Below, piece after piece: positions 8,228 through 17,070 of a DNA stretch of 64,000 nucleotides (positions within the stretch are counted from its first letter, which is position 1; every line of letters begins with the position of its first letter). A program made the translations under genes and the position numbers. Under the pieces are notes generated by a model. It worked only from the letters and a program-made list of their open reading frames with translations, was not told where the DNA came from and made no database searches. Origin of the DNA: Clostridium fungisolvens (GTDB lineage Bacteria; Bacillota; Clostridia; Clostridiales; Clostridiaceae); the NCBI RefSeq assembly GCF_014193895.1, contig NZ_BLZR01000001.1, forward strand, positions 3,348,001-3,412,000, in the 5' to 3' direction.

Positions 8228-10318
8228 CTATATATCTGAAAATTCGATTTTTATTTTTTGAATTAATTCTTCTTCTAAAATATCGTATTGTGTCTTTCTA
8301 GCTAACTCATCCGCTTTCATATGTTTATTGTATGGTATTTTTAGTACAAATTTACTGCCAGACATATCTACACAATTATGAGCCTCAATACTCCATCCAT
8401 GTAGCTCTACTATATTTCTTACGATGAACAATCCAAGTCCAACACCTTCATGACTCTTTGCCAACTTATTTTTATTAAAGGAAAACTTATCAAATATGTG
8501 TTGAATATCCTCACCATCCAATGTTGCTCCCATGTTATAAATCACAATTTCTAAGTTTTCAGACATATCTTCACCAATAGAAATATATATTTTATTTTTA
8601 TCTTCTGAAAACTTAACTGAATTCGATAATATTTTTAATAGTATATTTTGAAGCCTTTCTAAATCTAAATATATAAATTTAGAACTTAAACTAGTAAAAA
8701 AATTAATTTCAATATTCTTGTTCTTAACATTTTCATTTACATAATTACTTACAATAAAAACTGTATCCTCGATAATCTCCACAATATCATATAACCTATA
8801 ACTTAGTCTAAACCCATTTGAATCTATTATGGTTGAATCGATTATATTATTAATCAGTTTTAATAATCTATAACTACTCTGCTGCATTACAGAGGAATTA
8901 TAATTTATTTTTGACAAATTATTTTCTATGGTATTTGAATCCTTCATATAAAGGTTTAACACTTGCAAAGAACACATCAATATATTAAGTGGAGTTCTTA
9001 GTTCATGTGCTAGAATTGGCATAAGCTTTGATATATAATCTTCATATCTATTTTGATTTATTTCATTTTGTCTTATCACATCCATATCTATATAGGATGT
9101 ATTTCTACTAGAAATATTTCTAATAATACTACAAACTACTTTCTTATCATTAATTATAATTCCCACTGAACTTACTTCAACAATAAATTCTCTACCATCC
9201 TTATCCTTATGAACTGTATTATATAAAATACCACCTCTAGCAGCTAACTGTATATGTTTATTTATTATTCCCTTTGCTTTTGAGGCTGATAGATCAAAAA
9301 TTGTTTTATTTACAATCTCTCTTTTCGTATATCCATAAAGTTTTAATGCCGCTTTATTTGCATCCAAAACTTCTCCATCATTACCTATAAAGAGTATCAT
9401 ATCTTTCGATTTATCAAACAACATAGAAAGCATTCTATATTTTGAATCATAAAATATTTCTTCCTGTATGTTTTCAAATACAGAAACAACATCTCCATTT
9501 TTCAGCTTAAAGAAATAGTTACCATTAAAAAGTTTATATTTATTGTCTTTATATAGTTTAAATGATGCGTTCTCATTATTTCCAGTAGTATATACTCTCT
9601 TAATTACTCTTAAGAACCTACTATTAACTAAGTTTGGAAAAACTTCAGTTATATTTTTATTAAGGTAGTCAGAATATTTAATATCTATCAATTCCTCAGC
9701 TACTTCATTCATAAACACTATTGAGAAATCTTTGCCTTCATTATAGCTTCTATATACAGCAATCCCCTTTTTTAACTTATTAATTATCTCCCACTTACTT
9801 GCTTCATCATCAATTGATTTCATTATATTATTATCAACATAATTGCTCTTTTCAATTATCTCTTTATGAAGTATCTCTTTATTAGCATCATTGTTTGGCA
9901 CATTAAAGCTAGGTTGAATATATGTAATATTATATTCCTCATAATCAAATGTAATATTAGAATTTTTTATCTTTACATTATGTTCGCAATCACCATCAAT
10001 TAATTTAGCGTTATAATTATTACTCTCTTGGTTTTCCTCATTTGAATTACTATATGAAACAAAGTAATTGTCTACGAATTCTGTAAAGTTTCTATCTATA
10101 ATTTTATCGAAAGAGCTTATAGAAAACATCTTTAATGCAAATCTGTTGGCAAAGACGATCTTATTATTTCTGTGGATAATAACCGCTTCTAATAACCCAT
10201 CTAGTAAATCAACATAGAATTTATTATTTCTCATAAAATAGCTTAACGAATCGTGGAGCATTTCTAAATTATTCTTACTATCACAGTTGCTTAACAACTG
10301 CTGGTTGTTCCTTACCAT
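8228..10318 (-). CDS. Soluble PAS-domain sensor histidine kinase (orphan)
   Basis: This 696-residue protein has no signal peptide or membrane helix. PAS-like segments are visible around residues 50-110, 190-290 and 300-405; the last contains ILFIGNDGEVLDANKAALKLYGYTKREI-type sequence. The HisKA box is LMPILAHELRTPLN with the phospho-acceptor His. The ATPase domain shows the N box (ILSNSVKFS) and the G box GVGLGLFIVRNIVELHG. GAGGAGATGAT precedes the ATG. No response regulator is next to it. In clostridia such orphan kinases often feed Spo0A, so a sporulation or metabolic-state sensor is a reasonable but unproven role. Confidence 0.88.
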   Translation of the reverse strand: MVRNNQQLLSNCDSKNNLEMLHDSLSYFMRNNKFYVDLLDGLLEAVIIHRNNKIVFANRFALKMFSISSFDKIIDRNFTEFVDNYFVSYSNSNEENQESNNYNAKLIDGDCEHNVKIKNSNITFDYEEYNITYIQPSFNVPNNDANKEILHKEIIEKSNYVDNNIMKSIDDEASKWEIINKLKKGIAVYRSYNEGKDFSIVFMNEVAEELIDIKYSDYLNKNITEVFPNLVNSRFLRVIKRVYTTGNNENASFKLYKDNKYKLFNGNYFFKLKNGDVVSVFENIQEEIFYDSKYRMLSMLFDKSKDMILFIGNDGEVLDANKAALKLYGYTKREIVNKTIFDLSASKAKGIINKHIQLAARGGILYNTVHKDKDGREFIVEVSSVGIIINDKKVVCSIIRNISSRNTSYIDMDVIRQNEINQNRYEDYISKLMPILAHELRTPLNILMCSLQVLNLYMKDSNTIENNLSKINYNSSVMQQSSYRLLKLINNIIDSTIIDSNGFRLSYRLYDIVEIIEDTVFIVSNYVNENVKNKNIEINFFTSLSSKFIYLDLERLQNILLKILSNSVKFSEDKNKIYISIGEDMSENLEIVIYNMGATLDGEDIQHIFDKFSFNKNKLAKSHEGVGLGLFIVRNIVELHGWSIEAHNCVDMSGSKFVLKIPYNKHMKADELARKTQYDILEEELIQKIKIEFSDI

Positions 10319-10697
10319 ATCTTAATCATCTCCTCTATAAGCAACTAAATTATTAATTATATTATTCTATAATCAGTATTATTTCCCTTCATTTTACCTA
10401 CCAATTTATTACATCTTTTTACGACATCTTTCGTCATATAACCCTATTTCAGATTATTTTTTCACTGTTTGAAAGCAAATGAATTTAGTGTAAAAACTTG
10501 GACGGAGCTTTAACAACACCTAAAATAAATATTTATTTAAAAAATAATATTAGATAGATTAATTAGCTATAGAGTGACAATACTACTAGTAAGCACTTCC
10601 AATTCACACTTTTTATTTTCGCAACCCTTATAAAAATGTTATCTTTGTTCAGACTGTTTATTTTGGAAGTGATAATTAAATTGAAGAGGTGAACTAT
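10319..10697. other. Intergenic region, nothing firm
   Basis: This AT-rich stretch separates the histidine kinase from the small ORF at 10698. I see no reading frame, hairpin or convincing operator in it. Promoters for both divergent genes must lie here. Confidence 0.4.
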
Positions 10698-10802
10698 ATG
10701 AAGATAAAAAGCTTTATACCACCAGAAGTAACAATAACAGTTATTATAGGTCTTATCGTTTTATTAATTAGTGACTTTCTCTTGAAATTATATTTTAGTT
10801 AA
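10698..10802 (+). CDS. Small single-helix membrane protein, 34 aa
   Basis: The ORF begins MKIKSFIPPEVTITV and continues with a hydrophobic core of about 17 residues, ending KLYFS. A GAGGTGA ribosome site sits at the proper distance before the ATG. I do not recognise a family. The good Shine-Dalgarno, the single predicted helix with a basic N-terminus and the isolated position argue for a real small membrane peptide. No function is assigned. Confidence 0.5.
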   Translation: MKIKSFIPPEVTITVIIGLIVLLISDFLLKLYFS

Positions 10803-10836
10803 TAATAATTTCAATTTAATCATTCTAAATCTTACG

Positions 10837-10937
10837 GAGATGTATAGCCTCATTTTAAAATTACTATTTTCAAATTCTCCTCTAAAAATCTATATCAATT
10901 TTATAAATAACTTTTATAATAAAGCGGTACATCTTTA
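10837..10937. repeat. Repeat family 2, degenerate copy
   Basis: The left end GAGATGTATAGCCTC and right end AAAGCGGTACATCTTT are decayed versions of the AGATGTACCACTTC inverted ends seen at 61609-61912. The middle keeps TTCAAATTCTCCTCTAAAAATC, shared with that cluster. Confidence 0.5.
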
Positions 10938-11060
10938 TTACTTTTATCAAAACACTATATAACTTAGATATATTTATGGCAATTTTTGTTATTAATAAGA
11001 ACAAATTGGATTGTATTTCATATAACATTAAGTGTAAGATATATTCTTTTGGAGGAAACA

Positions 11061-11855
11061 ATGTACACCGAGCAATATGAAATAAATGAAGAGTTAAGAA
11101 ATGATGAATCTCAAATGAATTCTAATGTTCAAGGAACTACACCAAATTATACCTATCAAGGTACAATGCAAGGTACCTCACCAAATAATTATACCTATCA
11201 AGGTTCAATGCAAGGTACAGTACCAGGAACTGATTATACTAATTGGAGTAACAACTTATGCAACTTACCTTTTTTACCTAATCCATACTATCAAGGAAGT
11301 GTTCAACTAACTGGAATGATTGGTCAGGCTCAGCCTAACACTATGTCTCCTATGACTTCCATGGGACAGATGATGCCTGGTTCTATGTCTCCTATGACTC
11401 CTATGGGCCAAATGGCTCCTGGTTCTATGTATCCTATGACTCCTATGGGACAAATGACTCCTGGTTCTATGTCTCCTATGACTTCTATGGGACAAATGGC
11501 TCCTGGTTCTATGTCTCCTATGACTCCTATGGGACAGATGCCTCCTGGTTCTATGTCTCCTATGACTCCTATGGGACAAATGACTCCTGGTTCTATGTCT
11601 CCTATGCCTTCTATGGGCCAAACTAATATAGGAGCTCAAACTAATCAAAGCACTTCCCAAGATGAAATGACTGATACATCAGGTGCTTCACAACAAGTAA
11701 TTGCTAGACCATATAATATGTACGGATACGGTCATGGTTACCATCATCCAAATTACGGATACAATTATGGATACAAATACCCATACTATAATCCATATTA
11801 CTATAATCCTGGTTTTAATCCATTACCTTGGTTTTTATTAGGCTCAATACTTTAA
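11061..11855 (+). CDS. Met/Pro/Gly-rich tandem-repeat protein, possibly a spore-coat or surface protein
   Basis: The 264-residue product starts at the ATG at 11061 with GGAGG eight bases... upstream; an earlier in-frame codon at 10986 has no ribosome site. Residues 1-94 are polar and contain three YTYQG(T/S)MQGT-like units. Six full 14-residue repeats of the form MSPMTPMGQMAPGS follow, plus a partial seventh. The tail is rich in Tyr, His, Asn and Gly (YGYGHGYHHPNYGYNYGYKY) and ends in a hydrophobic PLPWFLLGSIL. There is no signal peptide. Tyr/Gly/His-rich tails recall spore-coat and exosporium proteins, but I recognise no family, so that role is only a guess. Confidence 0.75.
   Translation: MYTEQYEINEELRNDESQMNSNVQGTTPNYTYQGTMQGTSPNNYTYQGSMQGTVPGTDYTNWSNNLCNLPFLPNPYYQGSVQLTGMIGQAQPNTMSPMTSMGQMMPGSMSPMTPMGQMAPGSMYPMTPMGQMTPGSMSPMTSMGQMAPGSMSPMTPMGQMPPGSMSPMTPMGQMTPGSMSPMPSMGQTNIGAQTNQSTSQDEMTDTSGASQQVIARPYNMYGYGHGYHHPNYGYNYGYKYPYYNPYYYNPGFNPLPWFLLGSIL
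11343..11620 (+). repeat. 42-bp tandem repeat inside a coding sequence
   Basis: Six full in-frame units of 42 bases start at 11343, 11385, 11427, 11469, 11511 and 11553, with a partial seventh. Each encodes 14 residues. Unit-to-unit differences are few (ACTCCT/ACTTCT, GCT/ACT/CCT codons), which points to recent expansion by slippage or recombination. Confidence 0.9.
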
Positions 11856-11863
11856 AAGAATAT

Positions 11864-11902
11864 AAAAAAATCGCTGAAGCCACCTGCTTCAGTGATTTTT
11901 TT
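11864..11902 (+). terminator. Terminator after the repeat protein gene
   Basis: ATCGCTGAAGC pairs with GCTTCAGTGAT and is followed by a T7 run, a clear rho-independent terminator. The GCTGAAGC arm is the same motif that starts repeat family 1 at 11993 and 55836. Confidence 0.85.
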
Positions 11903-11992
11903 CGCATCGGTACCACTCAATTTACCTAATTACTTACGTATATAAGAATGTGCAACCTTATTATGAAATCTATTAAAATTCCATTTAATAAA

Positions 11993-12184
11993 AAAAGTCG
12001 CTGAAGCGGTCTTCTTCAGCTAGCTTTTTTCACTCTTCTGCCTTTCCGAATATATGAGGAAAACTTGGCAGACTAATAAGTTTTATTTTTTACTGTATAG
12101 ATATAAAAAACTTCTAAAGTCATTGAAACATCTAGGTTTAGTTAACTTAAAAATTTTATAATTTCCTTTACAGTAAAAACTTTA
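11993..12184. repeat. Dispersed repeat family 1, copy with terminator-like hairpin
   Basis: The copy opens with a CGCTGAAG / CTTCAG hairpin and T-run, then runs through CTTTCCGAAT, ATGAGGAAAA, ATTTTTTACTGTAT, ATCTAGGTTTA and TTTATAATTTCCTTTACAGTAAAAA, matching 6470-6685. The inner stem AAAACTT / AAGTTTT differs from the GAAACTT / AAGTTTC stem of the other copy by a paired change, which hints that the fold is kept. Confidence 0.65.
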
Positions 12185-12273
12185 TAAATAAACTTGAATG
12201 TTTTTGTATATTGAATGCATAAACTTATAAATGTAGTTTATATTATTATATCCAAAGTTTGTATTAGACAAAT

Positions 12274-12301
12274 TTGGAATATTCAAAAATTATGTTATAA
12301 T
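12274..12301 (+). promoter_or_regulatory. Sigma-A-type promoter of the 3D-domain hydrolase gene
   Basis: A -35 box TTGGAA and a perfect -10 box TATAAT are separated by 16 bases, about 40 bases before the ATG at 12341. Confidence 0.6.
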
Positions 12302-12340
12302 ATCAATAAGCCACTGTAAGTATAAAAGGAGAATTTTGCT

Positions 12341-13513
12341 ATGTGTAAAAAGATTTTTTATATGGTTTTAGCATTTGTTATTACATTAAGCTCAGGTATT
12401 AACGTACTAGCTTCAGATAATACAGAGCAAACCATAGCAGAGAGCAAAAAAAGTTTTCAGCAATTAGATGATAAGATTAAAGAACTCAATGCTGAAATGG
12501 CAAATGTTAACTCAGAAATGGACAAGCTTAATAAAAAACTTAATGACGATAACCAAAATATAGCCAAAACAGAAAAAGAAATAAAATTAACTGAAAATAA
12601 ATTGGAGCAGTATAAGAAAGAAATAGAGGAGAATAAAAGCACTTTAGGGAATAGACTGAGAGGTATGTATAAAAGTGGCTTGGACAACAACTATCTTTCA
12701 ATTCTTTTAAGTTCTACCGACTTAGGTGATTTCTTTTCAAAATTATCTGCTGTAGAAAAGATCATCTCATTAGATAAGCAATTAATAAATCAGCTTAACT
12801 TGGAGAAAGAAACCGTAAATCAATCAATCGAAGATTTAAATAAGAAAAATGATCAGCTTAAGGAATTAAAAAAAGAAACTGAAACAAGTTTAAAAACATT
12901 AAATGAAAAAAAACAGCAACAACAACAACTGGCAAAACAATTTTCATTGCAAAAAGAGGCTTTGGCTGCAGTAATTGAAGCCAATGAGACAAAATTAATA
13001 TCCCACTCTATGACTACAATAGATTCTGACAGTTCATCTGAAACAGATGTAAGAAATGCTATCAGTACATTAAGCGGCTTGATACCTCAAATAAGTACTT
13101 CTTCTGTTAAGTCTAAAGCGCAAAAATATTTAGGTATTGCTAAGGATAAGTTGTCAGCGATTATAGCAAGCAAGTCTACTTCTGACACAGTTATATCAAG
13201 AGGCTCAAATGATCAATATAAAGCTACATTTAGTATGAGTTCCACTGCATATACTGGAGGTTATGTTACTGCAATAGGATTAAAGCCACTTCGTTCACCT
13301 TCAGGCATAAGCACAGTAGCTGTTGATCCTTCAGTAATACCACTTGGTTCAAAATTATTTATTCCAGGATACGGTACTGCTATTGCTGCTGATACTGGTG
13401 GGGCAATTCGAGGAAATATAGTAGATTTATATTTTAATTCTGAGGCTGAATGCAATTCTTGGGGAAGAAGAAGTATCACTGTTAATATAGTAGCTTATCC
13501 TAATGAGTGGTAA
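12341..13513 (+). CDS. Secreted peptidoglycan hydrolase: CwlO/PcsB-like coiled coil plus 3D domain
   Basis: This 390-residue protein has a Sec signal peptide (residues 1 to about 25, ending near VLASDN). A long coiled coil covers about 28-235, with the CwlO/PcsB-type segment LGNRLRGMYKSGLDNNYLSILL. A C-terminal 3D domain spans about 290-390. The three aspartates that name the domain are seen in VAVDPSVIPLGS, AADTGGAIRG and NIVDLYF. The 3D fold is shared with MltA-type lytic transglycosylases, so it probably cuts wall glycan outside the cell. AAGGAGAA precedes the ATG. A repeat-family hairpin follows the gene. Confidence 0.88.
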   Translation: MCKKIFYMVLAFVITLSSGINVLASDNTEQTIAESKKSFQQLDDKIKELNAEMANVNSEMDKLNKKLNDDNQNIAKTEKEIKLTENKLEQYKKEIEENKSTLGNRLRGMYKSGLDNNYLSILLSSTDLGDFFSKLSAVEKIISLDKQLINQLNLEKETVNQSIEDLNKKNDQLKELKKETETSLKTLNEKKQQQQQLAKQFSLQKEALAAVIEANETKLISHSMTTIDSDSSSETDVRNAISTLSGLIPQISTSSVKSKAQKYLGIAKDKLSAIIASKSTSDTVISRGSNDQYKATFSMSSTAYTGGYVTAIGLKPLRSPSGISTVAVDPSVIPLGSKLFIPGYGTAIAADTGGAIRGNIVDLYFNSEAECNSWGRRSITVNIVAYPNEW

Positions 13514-13522
13514 GATATCTGC

Positions 13523-13622
13523 TAAAGATGAACCAATTCAATCCTTAAACTAAAATAAAGATTTCGATGGTTCTACGAATTTTTATTTTGATAAGTTTCA
13601 ATGTAAAGTAGTTTTGTATAGA
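13523..13622. repeat. Repeat family 2 copy with inner hairpin
   Basis: AAGATGAACCAATTCA on the left faces ATGTAAAGTAGTTTTGTAT on the right. The inner stem AAAATAAAGATT / AATTTTTATTTT encloses CGATGGTTCTACG, almost the same as the inner stem at 21375-21414. It lies just after the hydrolase gene and may serve as its terminator. Confidence 0.65.
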
Positions 13623-13661
13623 AATTAGTAACTTAATAAATAAAATCTTTAAAATCAAAGT

Positions 13662-13699
13662 AGGAGTGATAATTCAAAATGTAATTATCACTCCTATTT
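13662..13699. terminator. Bidirectional terminator between the convergent hydrolase and ald genes
   Basis: A perfect 13-base inverted repeat AGGAGTGATAATT / AATTATCACTCCT with a short loop is followed by T-runs. It sits 27 bases after the ald stop. Confidence 0.85.
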
Positions 13700-13725
13700 T
13701 CATTTTTTATGATCTTTTTCTGACT

Positions 13726-14844
13726 TTATTTAAATAAGTCTTCTGGATTTGTATATGGAAGCTTTAAACTTTCTGCAACTGCTTCACAAGTTATTGAGCC
13801 AAGATACGTATTAAGACCAAACAAAAGTGCTTCATCCTTTATCATAGCCTCTCTTACACCATTATCCGCTAACTCTATTAAATAAGGTAGCGTTGCTGAT
13901 TCTAATGCCAAGGTCGAAGTTCTTGGCACTGCACCTGGCATATTTGCCACAGAATAATGAACGATTCCATATTTCTCATAGCATGGATTATCATGTGTAG
14001 TGACTCTATCAATAGTTTCTATAGAGCCACCTTGATCAATGGCTACATCTACAATAACTGACCCTTTTTTCATTGATTTAACCATTTCTTTCGTTACAAT
14101 TTTAGGCGCACTTGCTCCAGCAACTAAAACAGCTCCTATTAATAAATCTGCTTTCTCAACAGCTTTAGCCACATTATATTCATTACAGGTTAAAGTGGTA
14201 ACTCGTCCAAAAAATATATCATCGAGATAAGCTAATCTTTCATTATTGATATCAAGTATCGTTACCAATGCACCTAATCCACAAGCTATCTTAGCAGCAT
14301 TGGTTCCAACTATACCTCCTCCAATTATAACTACCTCACCTGGCATTACTCCAGGAACCCCTCCTAGTAATATACCTGATCCTCCGTTATACTTTTGAAG
14401 TAAGTTGGCTCCAATTTGTACTGACATTCTTCCTGCTATTTCACTCATTGGTACCAGTAGTGGGAGTTTTCCGTTCTTCAATTGTACAGTTTCATAGGCA
14501 ATTCCTATCACTTTTTTCTTTAACAAGGCTTTAGTAAGCTTTAGATTTGCTGCAAGATGTAAGTAGGTATATAACGTTTGTCCTTCTTTGAATAAATCAT
14601 ATTCCTCTTCTAGCGGCTCCTTAACTTTTACAATTACATCAGAATTATTAAATATAGAGGCCTTTTCATGAATTAAATCCGCACCAGCCTTTGCATACTG
14701 ATCATCTTCAAAACCACTGCCTATTCCTGCTGATTTTTCTACTAAAACCTTATGCCCTCGTTTTACCAGTGCAGAAACTCCACTAGGTGTAAGGCCTACT
14801 CTATTCTCATTATTTTTTATCTCCTTAACAAGCCCGATAATCAT
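13726..14844 (-). CDS. ald: Alanine dehydrogenase
   Basis: This 372-residue enzyme oxidises L-alanine to pyruvate and ammonia with NAD. The N-terminus MIIGLVKEIKNNENRVGLTP is the family signature. The substrate Lys lies in VKVKEP and the catalytic His in LYTYLHLAANL. The NAD-binding motif is GGGIVGTNAAKIACGLGA, and PGAVPRTSTLAL is the conserved late segment. Length is exactly typical. A strong AAAGGAGG precedes the ATG. It appears monocistronic. In spore-formers the enzyme supports alanine catabolism in sporulation and outgrowth. Confidence 0.97.
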   Translation of the reverse strand: MIIGLVKEIKNNENRVGLTPSGVSALVKRGHKVLVEKSAGIGSGFEDDQYAKAGADLIHEKASIFNNSDVIVKVKEPLEEEYDLFKEGQTLYTYLHLAANLKLTKALLKKKVIGIAYETVQLKNGKLPLLVPMSEIAGRMSVQIGANLLQKYNGGSGILLGGVPGVMPGEVVIIGGGIVGTNAAKIACGLGALVTILDINNERLAYLDDIFFGRVTTLTCNEYNVAKAVEKADLLIGAVLVAGASAPKIVTKEMVKSMKKGSVIVDVAIDQGGSIETIDRVTTHDNPCYEKYGIVHYSVANMPGAVPRTSTLALESATLPYLIELADNGVREAMIKDEALLFGLNTYLGSITCEAVAESLKLPYTNPEDLFK

Positions 14845-14988
14845 TATACCCCTCCTTTATATTCAAAAAAAAGGTGCACAGAAGTTCAAATTATCTGCAA
14901 CACCATTGTATCTTATGCCATTAATTTATATTAGTATCTAAGTTTTTTGTATACTATATTATATTTTATCCATTTATGTTTGATACTA

Positions 14989-15168
14989 TTATTCACCAAT
15001 CTTTTCTTTTAAAAACATATTATACTGATTTAAAGCAAAATTCAGAGCTTTACTTGCTGCTACAACTTCAGCATCAACTAAATTCCATTGCTTTTTTTCA
15101 ATTAGAAGCTGTAGCCTTTCTCTTAATTTATCAATATCCTTCAATAAATCTTCTAATTCTGCCATCAT
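14989..15168 (-). CDS. Spo0E-like aspartyl-phosphate phosphatase, 59 aa
   Basis: The short ORF begins MMAELEDLLKDIDKLRERL and continues LIEKKQWNLVDAEVVAASKALNFALNQY. This spacing of hydrophobic residues and the LxDxEVVxAS core are typical of the Spo0E family, which removes phosphate from Spo0A and delays sporulation. The usual SQELD signature is here SKALN, so activity may differ. GGAGG lies 4 bases before the first ATG and 7 before the second, so translation may begin at either (15168 or 15165). The gene stands alone. Confidence 0.8.
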   Translation of the reverse strand: MMAELEDLLKDIDKLRERLQLLIEKKQWNLVDAEVVAASKALNFALNQYNMFLKEKIGE

Positions 15169-15577
15169 TGTACCTCCGTAATACTCTAACCTGACTATAT
15201 CATTATACTAATTTCAGACTACTTACCCTTAGGTTTTATTAATAGAATATGTATCTTTAGTCACTCTACTGTTAAGTCAGCATACCTAAAAAATAGTTTT
15301 AGGTCTTTCTCTTTATATAATTATACAAATCGTCACTTTATTACAGATATCCCAGTTATATTTACAAAACTTAGTTGCTTATTCTATTAGCTCTTAATAT
15401 AAACTAAATTACTTAGTTAGCTCTTAACTGGAGCTGTTCTATATATAGTATTGATGATTATTGCACCAATAATCCTTTCCAATTTCCAGACTACTATAAA
15501 ATTTAATTAATTTAAATGAACACTTTAATATCTATTGCATATATTATATTGATACTAAAGATAAAGGAGAGATTCAT
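15169..15577. other. Intergenic region before ymaF
   Basis: I see no gene. The motif TTAGCTCTTAA occurs twice (around 15388 and 15418). Divergent promoters for the Spo0E-like gene and ymaF should lie here, but none is strong enough to call. Confidence 0.4.
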
Positions 15578-15967
15578 ATGGCATATGAACACTCAAAAGG
15601 ACCTTATGATGACTATAATGACTTTGATGATTTTAACGATAGATATGCTGATCAATCTAGCCAACAAAGACATGATCACGAATTCTTAGGAAGCACACAA
15701 CTTGCTGAAGAAAATGATGAAAGACACAATCACCGTTTCGCAGGAGTTACAGGACAAGCTATACCATGTGGAAGATCACATGTTCATAGATTGCATGTAA
15801 ACACTGACTTTTTCGATCATTTCCATATGATAAGCATGACTACTGGACCAGCAATTGACGTTGGAAATGGTAAGCACATTCATTTAGTTACTGGATTCAC
15901 AACAACTAATGATGGTCATCGTCACAGATTTATATTTACAACATTAATTGAAAGTCCATTGACTTAG
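15578..15967 (+). CDS. ymaF: YmaF family His-rich protein
   Basis: This 129-residue protein has three spaced histidine clusters: RHDHEFLGST, RHNHRFAGVTGQA with HVHRLHV, and KHIHLVTGFTTTNDGHRHRF. This matches the YmaF family, found in Bacillus and Clostridium; its function is not known to me. The N-terminal 35 residues are acidic (Asp/Tyr-rich). There is no signal peptide. The HxH clusters suggest metal binding. AAAGGAGAG precedes the ATG and a terminator follows at once. Confidence 0.8.
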   Translation: MAYEHSKGPYDDYNDFDDFNDRYADQSSQQRHDHEFLGSTQLAEENDERHNHRFAGVTGQAIPCGRSHVHRLHVNTDFFDHFHMISMTTGPAIDVGNGKHIHLVTGFTTTNDGHRHRFIFTTLIESPLT

Positions 15968-15975
15968 AATTTTGC

Positions 15976-15999
15976 GGAGAGGGAAACCTCTCCTTTTTA
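15976..15999 (+). terminator. Terminator of ymaF
   Basis: GGAGAGG / CCTCTCC stem with a GAAA tetraloop followed by a T-run, 8 bases after the ymaF stop. Confidence 0.9.
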
Positions 16000-16343
16000 T
16001 CATAAATAAGATAATATATAAGCCCTAAAAGCTTTATTTTCAGAAAGTATATTCCTTCGACTTATCTTAATGATTCTCCACAAATATTAAAGTAATGAAT
16101 AATATCTTTTTTTGTAGATAAACTAGTAACATGAGATTTTTTATACTTGTATATAACTACCATCCCAACCTATCTTTTCACTTTATTTATTTTTACTGAA
16201 TGAACCTAAAAATATGCATTACAATTTAATCAATTTGCTTAACAGTTTCTGATTTCCTAAATTAAATATGCAATAGAACTATACATCAGTTAAAATACAT
16301 CGATTAATAATAAACATCAACTTATTCAAAATTAATTCGAGAG
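16000..16343. other. Intergenic region, nothing firm
   Basis: The stretch is AT rich without a reading frame, hairpin or repeat copy that I can support. Confidence 0.4.
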
Positions 16344-16787
16344 GTGATTTTTATTTTAATAAATATTTTTTTAGGGCTTATCCTGCCATGGATAGTAACA
16401 TTGATTATTGTTAAGGATAGAAAAATTATTTATATTACGGCTCCTTTCGCTAGTATGCTAGCTTTTCTTATTAACGATTTTGGTTTTTATTTATTTTGGA
16501 ATCTTTCCCCCTTTGAATTGTCAGACCTTGCTGACACGCCATTTAATATAGGCTTATTATGTACATTTCCTTGTACTTGTATCTACATATGTAAAAAGCA
16601 TAATTTTAATCCTTATTTAACTATGCTAGTAGGTGCATTATTACTAACTGCAGCTGAAGGTTGCGGTGTACTAATGGGGAGAGTTATTTTCTTTAATAAT
16701 TGGAACTTATTTTTTTCATTCCTATCATATTATTTACCGCTTTTACTTTGTTATAAATACTACGCATTAGTAACAAAAAAATACTAA
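16344..16787 (+). CDS. Small polytopic membrane protein of unknown function
   Basis: The frame encodes up to 147 residues with four hydrophobic segments (about 3-22, 30-50, 68-82 and 92-112) and a fifth near 122-138. It contains Cys-rich TFPCTCIYICKK. I recognise no family. The start is unclear: the GTG at 16344 lies inside the best ribosome site (GAGAGGTGA), and no ATG follows until well into the second helix region. Translation may begin at an ATT or ATA codon (16353 or 16359) or at the GTG itself. Confidence 0.6.
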   Translation: MIFILINIFLGLILPWIVTLIIVKDRKIIYITAPFASMLAFLINDFGFYLFWNLSPFELSDLADTPFNIGLLCTFPCTCIYICKKHNFNPYLTMLVGALLLTAAEGCGVLMGRVIFFNNWNLFFSFLSYYLPLLLCYKYYALVTKKY

Positions 16788-17070
16788 TTTGACTAATACT
16801 CACTTTACTTAGCCATAATGTTTTTCTGTACATAGAATGCTAATCATTCATTATCAACAAATTAAATATATAGCTGAATATAATTATTTAATATTAGCTT
16901 ATTTATAAGATCTAATATAAGAAAACTTACTAAGTGCAAGCTACTATTTTATTTACACATTTATAGTTTTTAACGAACTTTAGAATCTTGCTTTTTGCCA
17001 TAATTAATATTTATAACTAACCTTCAATACTAGAAAAAATATAAACTCAATTATTATCTTTACATAAAAT
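16788..17070. other. Intergenic region, nothing firm
   Basis: AT-rich spacer with no supported gene; it ends in the HIT-gene promoter. Confidence 0.4.

Noticed and set aside
11343..11620. Regular repeats that could be taken for a CRISPR array
   Set aside because: The 42-base units are contiguous, in frame and have no spacers.
11307..11660. Minus-strand frame rich in Arg/His/Ser repeats
   Set aside because: It is the antisense shadow of the Met/Pro/Gly repeat gene and has no ribosome site.
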